This document shows, in pieces, positions 45,687-59,062 of a stretch of DNA of 64,000 nt (the first letter of the stretch is position 1; the number at the start of each line of letters is the position of its first letter). Where the stretch lies: positions 145,081,485-145,145,484 of the forward strand of contig CM041779.1 in the NCBI GenBank assembly GCA_023374045.1, written 5' to 3'. The DNA comes from Limonium bicolor (Eukaryota; Streptophyta; Magnoliopsida; Caryophyllales; Plumbaginaceae). Position numbers and translations under genes: made by a program. Below the pieces are notes generated by a model. The model worked only from the letters and a program-made list of their open reading frames with translations, did no database searches and was not told the origin of the DNA.

Positions 45687-48600
45687 TGTAACACCCCAAC
45701 CGTTAATTTCGTCATTACCTCTGAAACTGTTACTAATTACTCCTACTTACGCAGCGGAACTCTAATTACAACGAGGGGTGAAACAACGCCGTTAGCCACC
45801 CATGTGGCTAACCAGGCCTTTCTTACATACCGTAACGGTCTGATGAACTGGAACAACCGAGTACTTCATACAAATACAATACTCAATTCATATCTCAACT
45901 ATACCGAGTCTACAATATACGGATGCCGATAACATACTCGGACTTACACCTCATTTAAATGCATAAGTATTTACGATTCAACTACCCACGCTTCATAACT
46001 GTCCCCATCCTACTCTCTCGAACGGTCAGCTTCAAGTACCTGCACACTAAAAACGTTCCCCCTAGGGGTCAGCTTTCGCTGCGCATGAAATTCGCATATA
46101 CCGCGTGCTAACCGCGGTACGCCGACTACTTTTGGTCGGGTATACATGGAGTTCATTTAATCAAACAACATGCATCATGGCAATACAATATATATGTATA
46201 TCACACAAGGAATCTACATCCAAGCACGGAACACGATTCCTAACTAACATAACATTGTTGTTAGTGGTAACTGGTTACTCTTAGGCATTGAGGGTTATTC
46301 CTCACTATGCCTTGTTTACTTATTCAATACCTCACCCGCTCTCTCGGGTTACTTATTCGTATACACACCCATTCTCTTGGGCTACTCATTCTTATACTTA
46401 CCATTCTCTCGGGTTACTCATACATATTCTCACCCCTTTTCTCTCGGGTTATTTATACTCATTATCTCACCCACACTCTTGGGTTATTCATACTCAAGCT
46501 CTTGTAGATTCTCGAGACACTACAGGTCTCCTACATCACGCTTGTTACTCTCTTACATACTTAAGCCAAAACTCATGGCTCTCTAGCATAGTCTTACTTC
46601 CCCGGTTCGACCCTACTCTGGGTCTAGCATGGTGGGAAGGTTCAACTAGCTCACGGAACTCTCTCTTAGTTCCTATCTCTTTACTTAGGTCCGACTACTC
46701 TCGGACTACTCACATTCCCATATACTCCTCTCTCGGAGTTATAATTATATCATGTATATTAGTCTAGAAGCATCATTCTCGATGTTTCTAATGACTTAGG
46801 GAACATTACTCAAGTTTGGTTAATCTTAGGTTTTAAGAGTTACCTTTACAATACATATACTCATACTCTCGGTTATATTCTTATACCGGGTAAACCCTCT
46901 TATAGGAGGTCGACCATGTCTCAAGGGAGTTACTAATCCCCTAGGTCTCTTTTACCTTCCTTATAAGTTCACATTATTGGATTAACTTCAATCCTCTCGA
47001 TGGAGGTTCATTTATCTCTCCACTCATATTTATTTCGTGGATTGTTTCAGTAAGGTTTTCTAACCGCTATCGGGTATTTACTCAACCCGTACATCTCCTC
47101 ACGTTTTAGGGAGTTCATATGTTTGCGTTATCGTTATACTTTAATCGATAGCTTGTGTGTGTTTGCATATTTTCGTTATCATACGCCTCGTTCCGTTCTA
47201 CGGATCTCTAGCCGATCGTTACTCACTATGAGTCGGTCTTTCCACTATGTTAGACCACACCGGCATACAGGTATGTTAGTCCATTCAACATACAACAAGA
47301 CATTCATAATCAAACAAGGGATTATTTTCATGCTTTAGTCTTGATTAAGCCGGCACACAAACACACAAATCAGAGTAATTCGGTTAGCATACGGGGCATG
47401 AGAAAATCATACCTTTCACCGGGGTTTTTACTTTTACCGTGTCATCTCACCAAGCTCGGGTCACGCACGGTTCTCTGATAATGTTTCAAACATTATTATT
47501 AATACTAACATCATACGGAACATAATAAAATGTTACTCCCGTAGTTACCCCGTTATCCCGTTATCTCGGTTTTACACTTGTTAATTTGAGTTCTCACTTC
47601 TCAATCACTTCTAACACTCTCTTGCACTTCCTAGGGCCTTTACATGTCACCAAACAAGGCCTTAACATCTTATAACATCATTAACATTCAAACCCCCATC
47701 ATTAGCAACCTTTAAAACACTCACGGTGCAATTCTGGGGGTGGTCCGGGACTTGGTCCCCACCCTAAGTCCCGGATCATTACAAGGCATAACTCTCGGGC
47801 ATTATTTCACTTTGGTCCGGGACTTCATTCAGGAGCTAAGTCCCGGACCATAAGGCAGGAAGAATCTCGGTTAAAAAATGGTATGTGGTCCGGGACTTGG
47901 GCATGGAGCTAGGGCCCGGACCAAACAAGCAGAACACTCTCGGGGTAATTCTAGGGGTGGTCCGGGACTTTGTCCATGGACTAGGTCCCGGACCCTGCTA
48001 CAGATTTACAAATTTTGACAGTTCTGTCTCTGTTCAAGGCCCTCTCTTTGCCCATTAATTATCCACCTTCACCAACTAAAATCTTCATGTTTAGTGACTA
48101 ATTACCCTTCTTAATCACCTTAAACCAAACACCAAGTACACTCACCAATCTAGCTCATTTTACTTAGATTCTTTTACACTTACAACCTTGTTTTCTCTCT
48201 TGTTTTCTATCGGTTTGTAACAGATTTTGGTTTCTTCTTTAAACCATTCAAACCTCACTTACTGATGCCATTCCAAGCCCTCCAATGGCATTATTTCCTA
48301 AACAAATTTTGCCATAACTTAACTACATTCTTAGCATTTACACCACACTACAACAACCACCAAAAATCAGTTTTTCATCCCTGTTATCACAACAATAAAC
48401 ATCCATACAGCAACACATTAATTTCCCCTCTGTTATCCTCAATACAAGCTCAGGTTCTAAGTTTGTTTTGCATCCCCAAACAGCATTAAAGCTTCCTCAC
48501 TCAAAACCAATATTGTAGTACAAGACTACTCTAGTTCATGGTTATTTATTTACATTCCAAATCGGTTACAGAGAACAAAACAACCCAAGGTAAGTTCATT

Positions 48601-49906
48601 ACCTTGCTAGTTTTTCTTTCTTTTCTGATTTCTCTTCTCTTCTTCCACGTTCTCTTGCTCCCTTTCTCCTCTTGTTTTCCACACCACACAAGGAATATGG
48701 TTTGCTAACTACAACCATATTCCATCGCACATATAACCACAAGTCAATTCAATTTTCCCTCCACACAACCTAATATTAAAGAGCTAGTTACAAAGCTTAG
48801 TTTAGATTTTACCTTAGAGAACCCAAATGAGTGGCTTGACAATCAAAATGGAGCAGTTTCCAAACCCCCACAAAAACAAAGTGGTTCGGCTGAAACGATA
48901 AGAAATTTCCACGTGAGGGAAAAAGTCTCACATTGGTAGAATAAGCTTGAAATGGTATATACCTACTTATATATACCTTAAGGCACTAAGGAAGAGAAGA
49001 AGGGTTGAAATCTACCCTTCAAACTCCAAAAGCTCTCACGTCGATGGAGATGAAAACGGAGGAACGAAACTTTGTTGGGTGGAGATCGAAGCTCTCACCG
49101 AGACGAGTCCAACGGTACCAATTTCTTGTGATTCGGTGGAGAAATGAGTAAGATGGAGGAGATTGAAGATGGAGGTTTTGTGCTGTATGGAATCGCGCGT
49201 ACAGAGGAAGAAGAAGGTTGCAAAGCTCTGAGCAATTTCAATACGTGAGTGAAGGAAAGTGAGGAGGTAAGCTTTTTATTTTACTTTTCACTTATACTAT
49301 TTACTTTACTTACTTATTTATTGTCTTGTTATTACTTAATAGCTAGCAAGCTATTAATGGGTGTACACTCATTAATCAAAACCGGCCCACACTAATTAAT
49401 GGCCCGGGTCGTTTTTCGTCTTTTCGAATTAAACGCGTTTCGTCTCCCGGTTAGTCACTATTCATTTACCGGGTCCGTTTTCCGGAATTTTCTCGTTTAA
49501 TTAATTTTAATGGTTATTAAGCTTCCATTAATATTTATTATAGTTATTAATCAACTATAATTTTTACGGGTCCTTTGACCACTTAAAGTCACGTTTTCGG
49601 GTTTTCTCGAAAAACGTGCTTTAAAACTCCGTTAGCGTTTTAATCCATTATTTGGATCCGTTTTCTTCGGGAATCATTCCCGTATACTAATTAGGCCTAA
49701 CTAAGCCTCAGGAATCCATCTCGGACCCTCTCGAGATCATATATCTCTTATACTTATTTAACGCGCATTTAGCGTTTTTCGCTTTTCAAGCGTTTTCTCT
49801 TTTCTTTTGGTTTTATTCTTTTTACCAATACTCTTTAGGCACCATTAGGCCTTTTATAATCATATTAGAGTAATTTAATCGCCATTCCTAGATCCGGGGT
49901 ATTTCA
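45687..49906 (-). repeat. Left (3') LTR of D
   Basis: Nearly identical to 54843-59062 except for the first 150-170 bp, which match C better. It contains a U5 stem (45791-45812), the CTCTTGGGCTACT-type tandem part (46325-46495), four hairpins (about 47740-47998), an antisense ORF remnant (about 49000-49200) and a U3 block near 49379. Confidence 0.93.
47740..47998 (-). repeat. Four-unit hairpin array in D left LTR
   Basis: Four GGTCCGGGAC...GTCCCGGACC-type units with loops such as TTGGTCCCCACCCTAA. The copy at about 56878-57135 in the right LTR is almost the same. Units 1-3 differ from those of C in loop and spacer, while unit 4 (TTTGTCCATGGACTAG) is shared with C. Confidence 0.87.
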
Positions 49907-49940
49907 ATCTACCCCCCTTAGGAACTTTGTCCTCAAAGTT
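49907..49940 (-). other. PPT of D with adjacent hairpin
   Basis: Minus-strand AAGGGGGGTAGAT (49907-49919) follows the stem AACTTTG/CAAAGTT with loop AGGA (49923-49940), as in C. Confidence 0.85.
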
Positions 49941-51346
49941 GCTGAATCTAGGTGGTTACTCTCATGGCATTCAATGCCAAGGTTATAGTACATGTATAAC
50001 CTTACAGACTCCACAAGTCTGTCTCATTTCATACTACACATACCACACACATATCACAGCATGTATAGCAATCAAAAATACTCTTTTTACTCTCTCCATG
50101 GAATCGGTCCGAAGACAAGAAGGCACTACAGTCCTCGAATCCATATTGAGTAATATACTACTGATCCCTCAGGTACCGGTCACGTTGAACACTTACTCTT
50201 TCTGGTTCACGGCCGTTTCATGACAAATGGGCACTTACTCTCTCTGGCCCACGGTCCCTTCGGTTCTGATCAAAACGTTTCACATATACATATCCTCAGG
50301 CACTCTGGTTGACTCACTCAACACAGGAACATCTCAGGGTACTCTCCCCGTCCCGCTGCCTTTGGAAAAATCACACACTGTCACCGCCCCAACCGGTCAC
50401 TTAGGACCGCCGCACGTACGGTGAAATGGTTTCAAAACTAATACACGCCCACCGTTCTACCGGTCATCAAGACTTAAGGCCACAGCCATCGGCGGGTGAT
50501 AGCGGTTTCAAAACCAATTTTCATTTCCATCTTCATACTTGAAGAAAATTCTTTTTCCAAAATCTGTTTGAAAATTCTTTTTAAAACATCACACAACTCC
50601 AAATCAGATTTATGGTAGCTGTATCTTTCTTAGCGTGATTACTTGTGACCACTATAGGGAGCTTCAGGAATCATCTAACCCTGATGTGATCAGCATCAGT
50701 GTTGAACTATCCTTCCACCCCAATTTGTGTTCGGTTTCCCTTGATCGCTAGCAGATCAAGTTCCACCTCCCACGTCAGTTTCAAACAATCAGATAGTCAA
50801 ACATTTTCGTTTTCTATCTTTTACTCTTTCTAGTCATATTCATAAAACAATCTGTTTCGATTTATCTTTATCATGGAACTTAAGTCATCCATTATTCTCT
50901 ATTTGTTTCACTTACCTTGCCTAGGCATTCCATACTTGTGGCCTCATTAGTCAAATTATTACTCAACTTAAAACATACAACATACAACTCCAAAGGATGG
51001 AACTCACTCCATCAATCATTCACAAATAAAATCACCTAGGGAACTCACTCCCTCTTAGGTTACACATCGGTTTCATGCCGATTCATACTCATTATGTCTC
51101 ATGTCTAATCTCACTAGACATATACTATAGGGATTCTCATTCCCCAGGAGTTTCTCTACTCCTCTTTTCATATTTATTACATACACATTACTCGCATCTC
51201 TCATGCATAATACTCATACTTACACGATGAATGGGTAGACATGTTTATGTAACATGAGTTCCAATCATCAAAATAATTTCCTTTGTGCTATGCACATAGT
51301 AGTTTACGCACCAATACGTAAAACATACTCTAAGCGGTTTCTCGCC

Positions 51347-51361
51347 CTACCCCCCTTAAAA
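51347..51361 (-). other. Second PPT-like tract of D
   Basis: TTTTAAGGGGGGTAG on the minus strand, about 1.43 kb upstream of the terminal PPT. Confidence 0.7.
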
Positions 51362-53882
51362 GGGGTTACGCCCGCGTAACCAACCATATGTTATCACTGA
51401 ACATTGGTTCATTAATTCGAGTATTATGAAGCGTTTAAACTTCAGTACGGTTAATTAACTCATAACCGGGTTCGGTTCTAGCCTCTAAGGCTTCAAGGGG
51501 TTTATGACATAGGTATACTTAACCTTGAATCATGGTCCACAAGCTTCTGCTGCGTGACCTGGTAACTAGAGCTTAATTCGCTCTTTGGTATTCTCAATGT
51601 ATTTTAATCGTCGCTTGGTATCTCTTACCGTATGCGAATTCGATGAGTTATAGATTTTCTCTCCAATTCTCTGGAAATCTTAACACTGTATACCTTTGTG
51701 ATTATTCACATATTTTTCCCGACTTATTGTCGGTTGAGGTCAAGCTGCTACTTAGCATGTAGTGCTTCCTCATTTAATAGTGGCTCATGGATTATGTTTG
51801 TTTCTTGGTTCTGTGCCAGAGTTCTTCATTCATACTACTCTGCATTTTTCCACATATCGATCCTGGGCCCTGTGGGTTACTGCCCACGTTCTTTGTGCAT
51901 CTTTAGCCAATGGTCGCACGGTTATCTCTCTAGATTCTCACTCAACAGGCTTGTTGACATTTCTCAATTCCTGGCTCTCCCACTTGATCATTACCGCACA
52001 AGTGCAATACCAAAACACTCAGTCATACAGAGTGCAGAAGCGTAAACCCTTGACAGTAAATCTCTCATGAGATAGGAATGATCATGTCTCCATTACCACA
52101 TTTTCTCATCAACTTCTGATCACTATCTGAATATACTCTCACAATGGTCGCTCACTGCGTACCTTGGTCTTTCTCATTTTCATGGCATCCGCTACTACTT
52201 TAGCTTCCGCCTAGGTGTTCACGCCATTTACACTGTGGCTCAACAACATACACTACTCTTTAAATCTCTCTGCGCACTTGCGCACTGCTTACTCTGCAGT
52301 TCATATGGTACACATACAGTGTTCACTACTCAACTGATTACTCTACTATAGTTCGTATACTCATTGGCAATATACACATGCTCAAGTTTTGCTACACCAC
52401 TCTAGCGGTTTCACATTACATACTTAGGTGGTAGCCTTTCTCTGGAGGATTCACGCAAATGCCGCTCCATAGGCCCCATAATCACAAGTGGTATCCCCAC
52501 TCTAAGGTAGTGGTTCATTCACCACTGTTCCTCTTATGCCTTTATGCATATGTTTTACAATGTTTGGATCTACGTATTGTAGTTGGTTTTATCGGCTTAC
52601 AAGCCACCTTGCCTCGAGTCATGCTCCATGCGGGCTGTTTATATAGGTTTCTCCTTTACCATATGTCATTAAATGGTTTGGAAGGTATTACTGGGCTCTT
52701 GATGTGGTTGTCTCACCACACTTCCGTACATGGAAGGCCCTTAAAACAACTTGATATTTGTTGATGCCCTCTGGCAATCTAGGGTATCCCGTGCTACGTG
52801 GGATCCCTTCGGGTTTTACCCGAGTGTTTGACTTAACACTTGTGTTCTCAACACGATGTTTCGTTCAACTACTGTTGACTCCGGCACCCTTCTCGGATTG
52901 CTCCTGGGTGTTACAGAGTAATGCCATTACATTTGGCTTGTACTTATGGTTATGTTCAGTTGTGACTTTGCCTTGCGGCTATGTCCTTGACTATCCCGTT
53001 TAGGGTTGTAATGTCTCCCATTATTGGGTAGATCCTTGGTACCTTCTAATACCTTCTGGGTTAGGTCATTATTCTCTTCAGTGAGGTATAAAGTGGGAAT
53101 TCTATCCCGTTTATCGTACATTAATAAGTTCATTTAGGCATTCGCCGTATTATTTACACTGGTATTCACCCAGTTATTAGGTATTTCCTGAGACATTTCC
53201 AATGTCTGTACTTAATACTCTGTGCTTCTCGCACTTCTTAACGCCTTATCCTTAGGTCCGTGACCTTACTGGATTCTTGGTAAGCTTTCTTGTGTTCTTC
53301 GATCATTCGAGGTGTCCAACTGTCTTGGTTTGGATTGGCTCTTTCGTCCGTAGTATGGAGTGGGCTACTTCCCGTGTACCGTACTCTACTTGTATACATA
53401 CATGGAGTATCTTATTGATACGTTACCACTTACCCGACTAACTCATAACTGGTCTGTCAGGCCCGCAAGCTCCTTTGGAGTGCGGTTGTTCCATGTCTCG
53501 TTTGTGTACACTTGTAGTGTCGGTCACGCCTAAGTGAAGTATTCTGTTGCCAACTCCTCTTATATGGTCCTATAATGACTTACCGTGATTCTCTGGTTTG
53601 GTTTAAAAATTCGGGGGTTTTTGGAAAATTCATGTTTGAAAGAAAATTCGGGTTTTAAAAATAAGCTCTTCATGGCATTTCAATGCCGGCTGATTCTTAT
53701 CCAGTCCAGCTTCTTGCTGGCCGGTATGTTCTTTATACAGTGACTAGGCTGTTAGGCCTTTTCAAGGTTTCATTTCAGAATTCTTAAGGTTCGAGTTGCT
53801 ATATTGGCTTCATTCGCCATTCTGGTACTTTGCTAAGTACTGATAGCTTGTCAAAGCTCTTCTTATTGGTCCCGCTATTACT

Positions 53883-53902
53883 GCACTTGCCGTGGCAAGT
53901 GC
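53883..53902 (-). other. Leader palindrome of D
   Basis: Arms GCACTTGCC and GGCAAGTGC around GT, identical to C, about 0.94 kb from the 5' LTR. Confidence 0.7.
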
Positions 53903-54810
53903 GCGGTACTGGCGGTTTTTGGGTTAACTCATACCGGTCACGGTATTGTTCACATTATATTTGGTAGCCTCGTTGGCTCTTCCTTGATCCCCTAGTTGGA
54001 TAACTGCTCCTTGGAGCTGCTTCTCATTCCTCTTGACATGACTGTCATTCATTTAGGTGCTCCTCCACTCTCGGAGTTCCTTAATTACTTTAATTCTATG
54101 CTTTACCTCGTTGCTCGTTCCCACGTCTTTACTGTGGTTACCGAGGTTTAGCTTATTTAGGTACTACTTTTGTAGTCCTATTCGGGTATATCCCGTAGTT
54201 ATGCTCGTAGCTCTCTAAGCTGTGCCCGTTAGGTATTGCAACCTCTTCGGGTGTGGCAGGGTGGGTGTACCAACTCTCAACTATGTTCTTAATTGATTGG
54301 TATACCCTTAGGGGTATTACATATCATGGCGGTCCGTAGACATGTGTCCCGGTTCTCGTTATTTCTCATGTGTCCGCCTTGTTGCACGGTTGGTGCATGC
54401 TTCTCTGCTGCTCGGCCTATTGGGTTCTCGCGACTGCTAAGCATGTCGCCCCAAGTTGCCACAGATTTCGATCTCCTTGGATTAGGATTTCTCGATCTCT
54501 CGCCATTATGTGCGGTCATTGTCATTCCAGCGGGATCCGTCTCCGGGCTTTCCGGTTCTCGGGACTTACCGCATGACAGGTTCTGGTTCATATTGAAATA
54601 TTAAATAACTGCCAGATTGGGTTTCCCCGTCTCTCTGGCGTTCTTTCCCAAGCTTTTAATGCGGGGGTTGTGGAGGGCGGGTCTGGTATTGTAGGTATCC
54701 AGATCATACTGGAAGTTCCTATCTAGCGCATCTCTCACGCTACCACTCAACCCATAGCCCTAAGTCTCTATATCCTAACTCGGTATTTCCTAAGCTCGGT
54801 ATTTCCAGTC

Positions 54811-54838
54811 ATCAGAGCGATACTTCGCTCTGATACCA
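54811..54838 (-). other. PBS of D inside a hairpin
   Basis: Minus-strand TGGTATCAGAGC (54838-54827). The 10-bp perfect stem ATCAGAGCGA/TCGCTCTGAT (54811-54834) has loop AGTA, as in A and C. Confidence 0.93.
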
Positions 54839-54842
54839 TTTT

Positions 54843-57800
54843 TGTAACACCCCAACTGCTAATCTCATCATTACTCTTAGACTGTTACAATTTACCATTA
54901 AGCTCGCAGAATCAATACAACAGAGGGTGATAAACACGCCGTTAGCCACCCTCGTGGCTAACCAGGCCTTCACAACAGTAACGGTCTGATGGACTGGAAC
55001 AACCGAGTACTTCATACAAACATAATCATTTCACTTCTTTACTATACCGAGTCTACAATATACGGTGCCGATAACATACTCGGACTTACACCTCATTCAA
55101 ATGCATAAGTAATACAATCTAACTACCCATGCTCACAGCAGTCCCCGTCCTACTCTCTCGAACGGTGGCCAGCTTCAAGTACCTGCACACTAAAAACGTT
55201 CCCCCTAGGGGGTCAGCTTTCGCTGCGCATGAAATTCGCATATACCGCGTGCTAACCGCGGTACGCCGACTACTTTGGGTCGGATATACATGGAGTTCAT
55301 TTTAATCAAACAACATGCATCATGGCAATACAATATATGTATATCACAAGGAATCTACATCCAATCACGGAACACGATTCCTAACTAACATAACAATGTT
55401 GTTAGTGGTAACTGGTTACTCTTAGGCATTGAGGGTTTTCCTCACTATGCCTTGTTTACTTATTCGATGCCTCACCCTCTCTCGGGTTACTTATTCGTAT
55501 ACACACCCATTCTCTTGGGCTACTCATTCTTACACTTACCCATTCTCTCGGGTTACACTTCATATACTCACCCCTTTCTCTCGGGTTATTTATACTCATT
55601 ATCTCACCCGCACTCTTGGGTTATTCATACTCAAGCTCTTGTAGATTCTCGAGACACTACAGGTCTCCTACATCACGCTTGTTACTCTCTTTACATACTT
55701 AAGCCAAAACTCATGGCTCTCTAGCATAGTCTTACTTCCCCGGTTTCGACCCTACTCTGGGTCTAGCATGGTGGGAAGGTTCAACTAGCTCACGGAACTC
55801 TCTCTTAGTTCCTATCTCTTTTACTTAGGTCCGACTACTCTCGGACTACTCACATTCCCATATACTCCTCTCTCGGAGTTATAATTATATCATGTATATT
55901 AGTCTAGAAGCATCATTCTCGATGTTTCTAATGACTTAGGGAACATTACTCAAGTTTGGTTAATCTTAGGTTTTAAGAGTTACCTTTACAATACATATAC
56001 GCATACTTTCGGTTATATTCTTATACCGGGTAAACCCTCTTATAGGAGGTCGACCGTATCTCAAGGGAGTCACATAGTCCCTTAGGTCTCTTTTACCTTT
56101 CTTATATGTTTACATTGTTGGACTAACTTCAATCCTCTCGATGGAGGTCATTTATCTCTCCACTCATATTTATTTCGTGGATTGTTTCAATAAGGTTCTC
56201 TAACCGTTATCGGGTATATACTCAACCCGTACATCTCCTCGCATTTTAGGGAGTTCATATGTTTGCGTTATCGTTATACTTTAATCGATAGCTTGTGTGT
56301 GTTTGCATATTTTCGTTATCATACGCCTCGTTCCGTTCTACGGATCTCTAGCCGATCGTTACTCACTATGAGTCGGTCTTTACACTATGTTAGACCACAC
56401 CGGCATACAAGTATGTTAGTTCATTCAACATACAACAAGACATTCATAATCAAACAAGGGATTATTTTCATGCTTTAGTCTTGATTAAGCCGGCACACAA
56501 ACACACAAATCAGAGTAACTCGGTTAGCATACGGGGCATGAGAAAATCATACCTTTCACCGGGTTTTTACTTTTACCGTGTCATCTCACCAAGCTCGGGT
56601 CACGCACGGTTCTCTGATAATGTTTCAAACATTATTATTAATACTAACATCATACGGAACATAATAAAATGTTACTCCCGTAGTTACCCCGTTATCCCGT
56701 TATCTCGGTTTTACACTTGTTAATTTGAGTTCTCACTTCTCAATCACTTCTAACACTTCTTACACTTCCTAGGGCCTTTACATGTCACCAAACAAGGCCT
56801 TAACATCTTATAACATCATTAACATTCAAACCCCCATCATTAGCAACCTTTAAAACACTCACGGTGCAATTCTGGGGGTGGTCCGGGACTTGGTCCCCAC
56901 CCTAAGTCCCGGATCATTACAAGGCATAACTCTCGGGCATTATTTCACTTTGGTCCGGGACTTCATTCAGGAGCTAAGTCCCGGACCATAAGGCAGGAAG
57001 AATCTCGGTTAAAAAATGGTATGTGGTCCGGGACTTGGGCATGGAGCTAGGGCCCGGACCAAACAAGCAGAACACTCTCGGGGGTAATTCTAGGGGTGGT
57101 CCGGGACTTTGTCCATGGACTAGGTCCCGGACCCTGCTACAGATTTACAAATTTTGACAGTTTCTGTCTCTGTTCAAGGCCCTCTCTTTGCCCATTAATT
57201 ATCCAACCTTCACCAACTAAAATCTTCATGTTTTAGTGACTAATTACCCTCTTAATTACCACCTTAAACCAAACACCAAGTACACTCACCAATCTAGCTC
57301 ATTTTACTTAGATTCTTTACACTTACAACCTTGTTTTCTCTCTTGTTTTCTATCGGTTTGTAACAGATTTTGGTTTCTTCTTAAACCATTCAAACCTCAC
57401 TTACTGATGCCATTCCAAGCCCTCCAATGGCATTATTTCCTAAACAAATTTTGCCATAACTTAACTACATTCTTAGCATTTACACCACACTACAACAACC
57501 ACCAAAAATCAGTTTTTACATCCCTGTTATCACAACAATAAACATCCATACAGCAACACATTAATTTCCCCTCTGTTATCCTCAATACAAGCTCAGGTTC
57601 TAAGTTTGTTTTGCATCCCCAACAGCATTAAAGCTTCCTCACTCAAAAACCAATATTGTAGTACAAGACTACTCTAGTTCATGGTTATTTATTTACATTC
57701 CAAATCGGTTTACAGAGAACAAAACAACCCAAGGTAAGTTCATTACCTTGCTAGTTTTTCTTTCTTTTCTGATTTCTCTTCTCTTCTTCCACGTTCTCTT

Positions 57801-59062
57801 GCTCCCTCTTTCTCCTCTTGTTTTCCACACCACACAAGGAATATGGTTTGCTAACTACAACCATATTCCATCGCACATATAACCACAAGTCAATTCAATT
57901 TTCCCTCCACACAACCTAATATTTAAAGAGCTAGTTTACAAAGCTTAGTTTAGATTTTACCTTAGAGAACCCAAATGAGTGGCTTGACAATCAAATGGAG
58001 CAGTTTCCAAACCCCCACAAAAACAAAGTGGTTCGGCTGAAACGATAAGAAATTTCCACGTGAGGGAAAAAGTCTCACAATTGGTAGAATAAGCTTGAAA
58101 TGGTATATATACCTACTTATATATACCTTAAGGCACTAAGGAAGAGAAGAAGGGTTGAAATCTACCCTTCAAACTCCAAAAGCTCTCACGTCGATGGAGA
58201 TGAAAACGGAGGAAACGAAACTTTGTTGGGTGGAGATCGAAGCTCTCACCGAGACGAGTCCAACGGTACCAATTTCTTGTGATTCGGTGGAGAAATGAGT
58301 AAGATGGAGGAGATTGAAGATGGAGGTTTTGTGCTGTATGGAATCGCGCGTACAGAGGAAGAAGAAGGAGTTGCAAAGCTCTGGAGCAATTTCAATACGT
58401 GAGTGAAGGAGAAGGTGAGGAGGTAAGCTTTTTATTTTACTTTTTCACTTTATACTATTTACTTTACTTACTTATTTATTGTCTTGTTATTACTTAATAG
58501 CTAGCAAGCTATTAATGGGTGTACACTCATTAATCAAAACCGGCCCACACTAATTAATGGCCCGGGTCGTTTTTCGTCTTTCGAATTAAACGCGTTTCGT
58601 CTCCCGGTTAGTCACTATTCATTTACCGGGTCCGTTTTCCGGAATTTTCTCGTTTAATTAATTTTAATGGTTATAAGCTTCCATTAATATTTATTTATAG
58701 TTATTTAATCAACTATAATTTTTACGGGTCCGTTTGACCACTTAAAGTTGCGTTTTCGGGTTTTCTCGAAAAACGTGCTTAAAACTCCGTTAGCGTTTTA
58801 ATCCATTATTTGGATCCGTTTTCTTCGGGAATCATTCCCGTATAATAATTAGGCCTAACTAAGCCTCAGGAATCCATCTCGGACCCTCTCGAGATCATAT
58901 ATCTCTTATACTTATTTAACGCGCATTGCGTTTTTCGCTTTTCAAGCGTTTTCTCTTTTCTTTTGGTTTTATTCTTTTTACCAATACTCTTTAGGCACCA
59001 TTAGGCCTTTTATAATCATATTAGAGTAATTTAATCGCCATTCCTAGATCCGGGGTATTTCA
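54843..59062 (-). repeat. Right (5') LTR of D
   Basis: Starts (minus strand) TGAAATACCCC at 59062 next to TSD CTGTA and ends at 54843. It differs from the left copy mainly by one-base indels in runs and by the first 170 bp at the U5 end. Two TATATATA boxes on the plus strand (58104, 58118) precede the antisense ORF remnant. Confidence 0.93.
58104..58402 (+). pseudogene. Antisense TATA region and ORF remnant in D right LTR
   Basis: On the strand opposite to D, an AAAGTCTCACAATTGG word and two TATATATA boxes (58104-58111, 58118-58125) precede an open region. Its parts (DGDENGG, EALTETSPTVP, then FGGEMSKMEEIEDGG in another frame, ending near 58402) align with the antisense ORF of C (GVEDEGF, ALADTNPTVV, FGGEMSKLEEIEGG). 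A stop or frameshift separates the halves. The left LTR copy (48947-49147 and on) is similar. Product unknown. Confidence 0.25.

Larger units (their letters stand above)
49907..54842 (-). mobile_element. Internal region of D (non-coding)
   Basis: It holds the second PPT-like tract (51347-51361), the leader palindrome (53883-53902) and the PBS. It matches the internal region of C closely in most blocks, with substitutions and short indels. ORFs up to about 115 codons lack known motifs. Confidence 0.88.
45687..59062 (-). mobile_element. Element D: LARD-like retrotransposon nested in C (13,376 bp)
   Basis: Two LTRs of 4,220 bp each (45687-49906 and 54843-59062) flank a 4,936-bp non-coding internal region. 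LTR start TGAAATACCCC, end GGGGTGTTACA, PBS initiator tRNA-Met, PPT AAGGGGGGTAGAT, 5-bp TSD CTGTA. It is complete in structure, but no gag-pol motif was found, so it is non-autonomous. It is related to but distinct from C. Confidence 0.95.
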
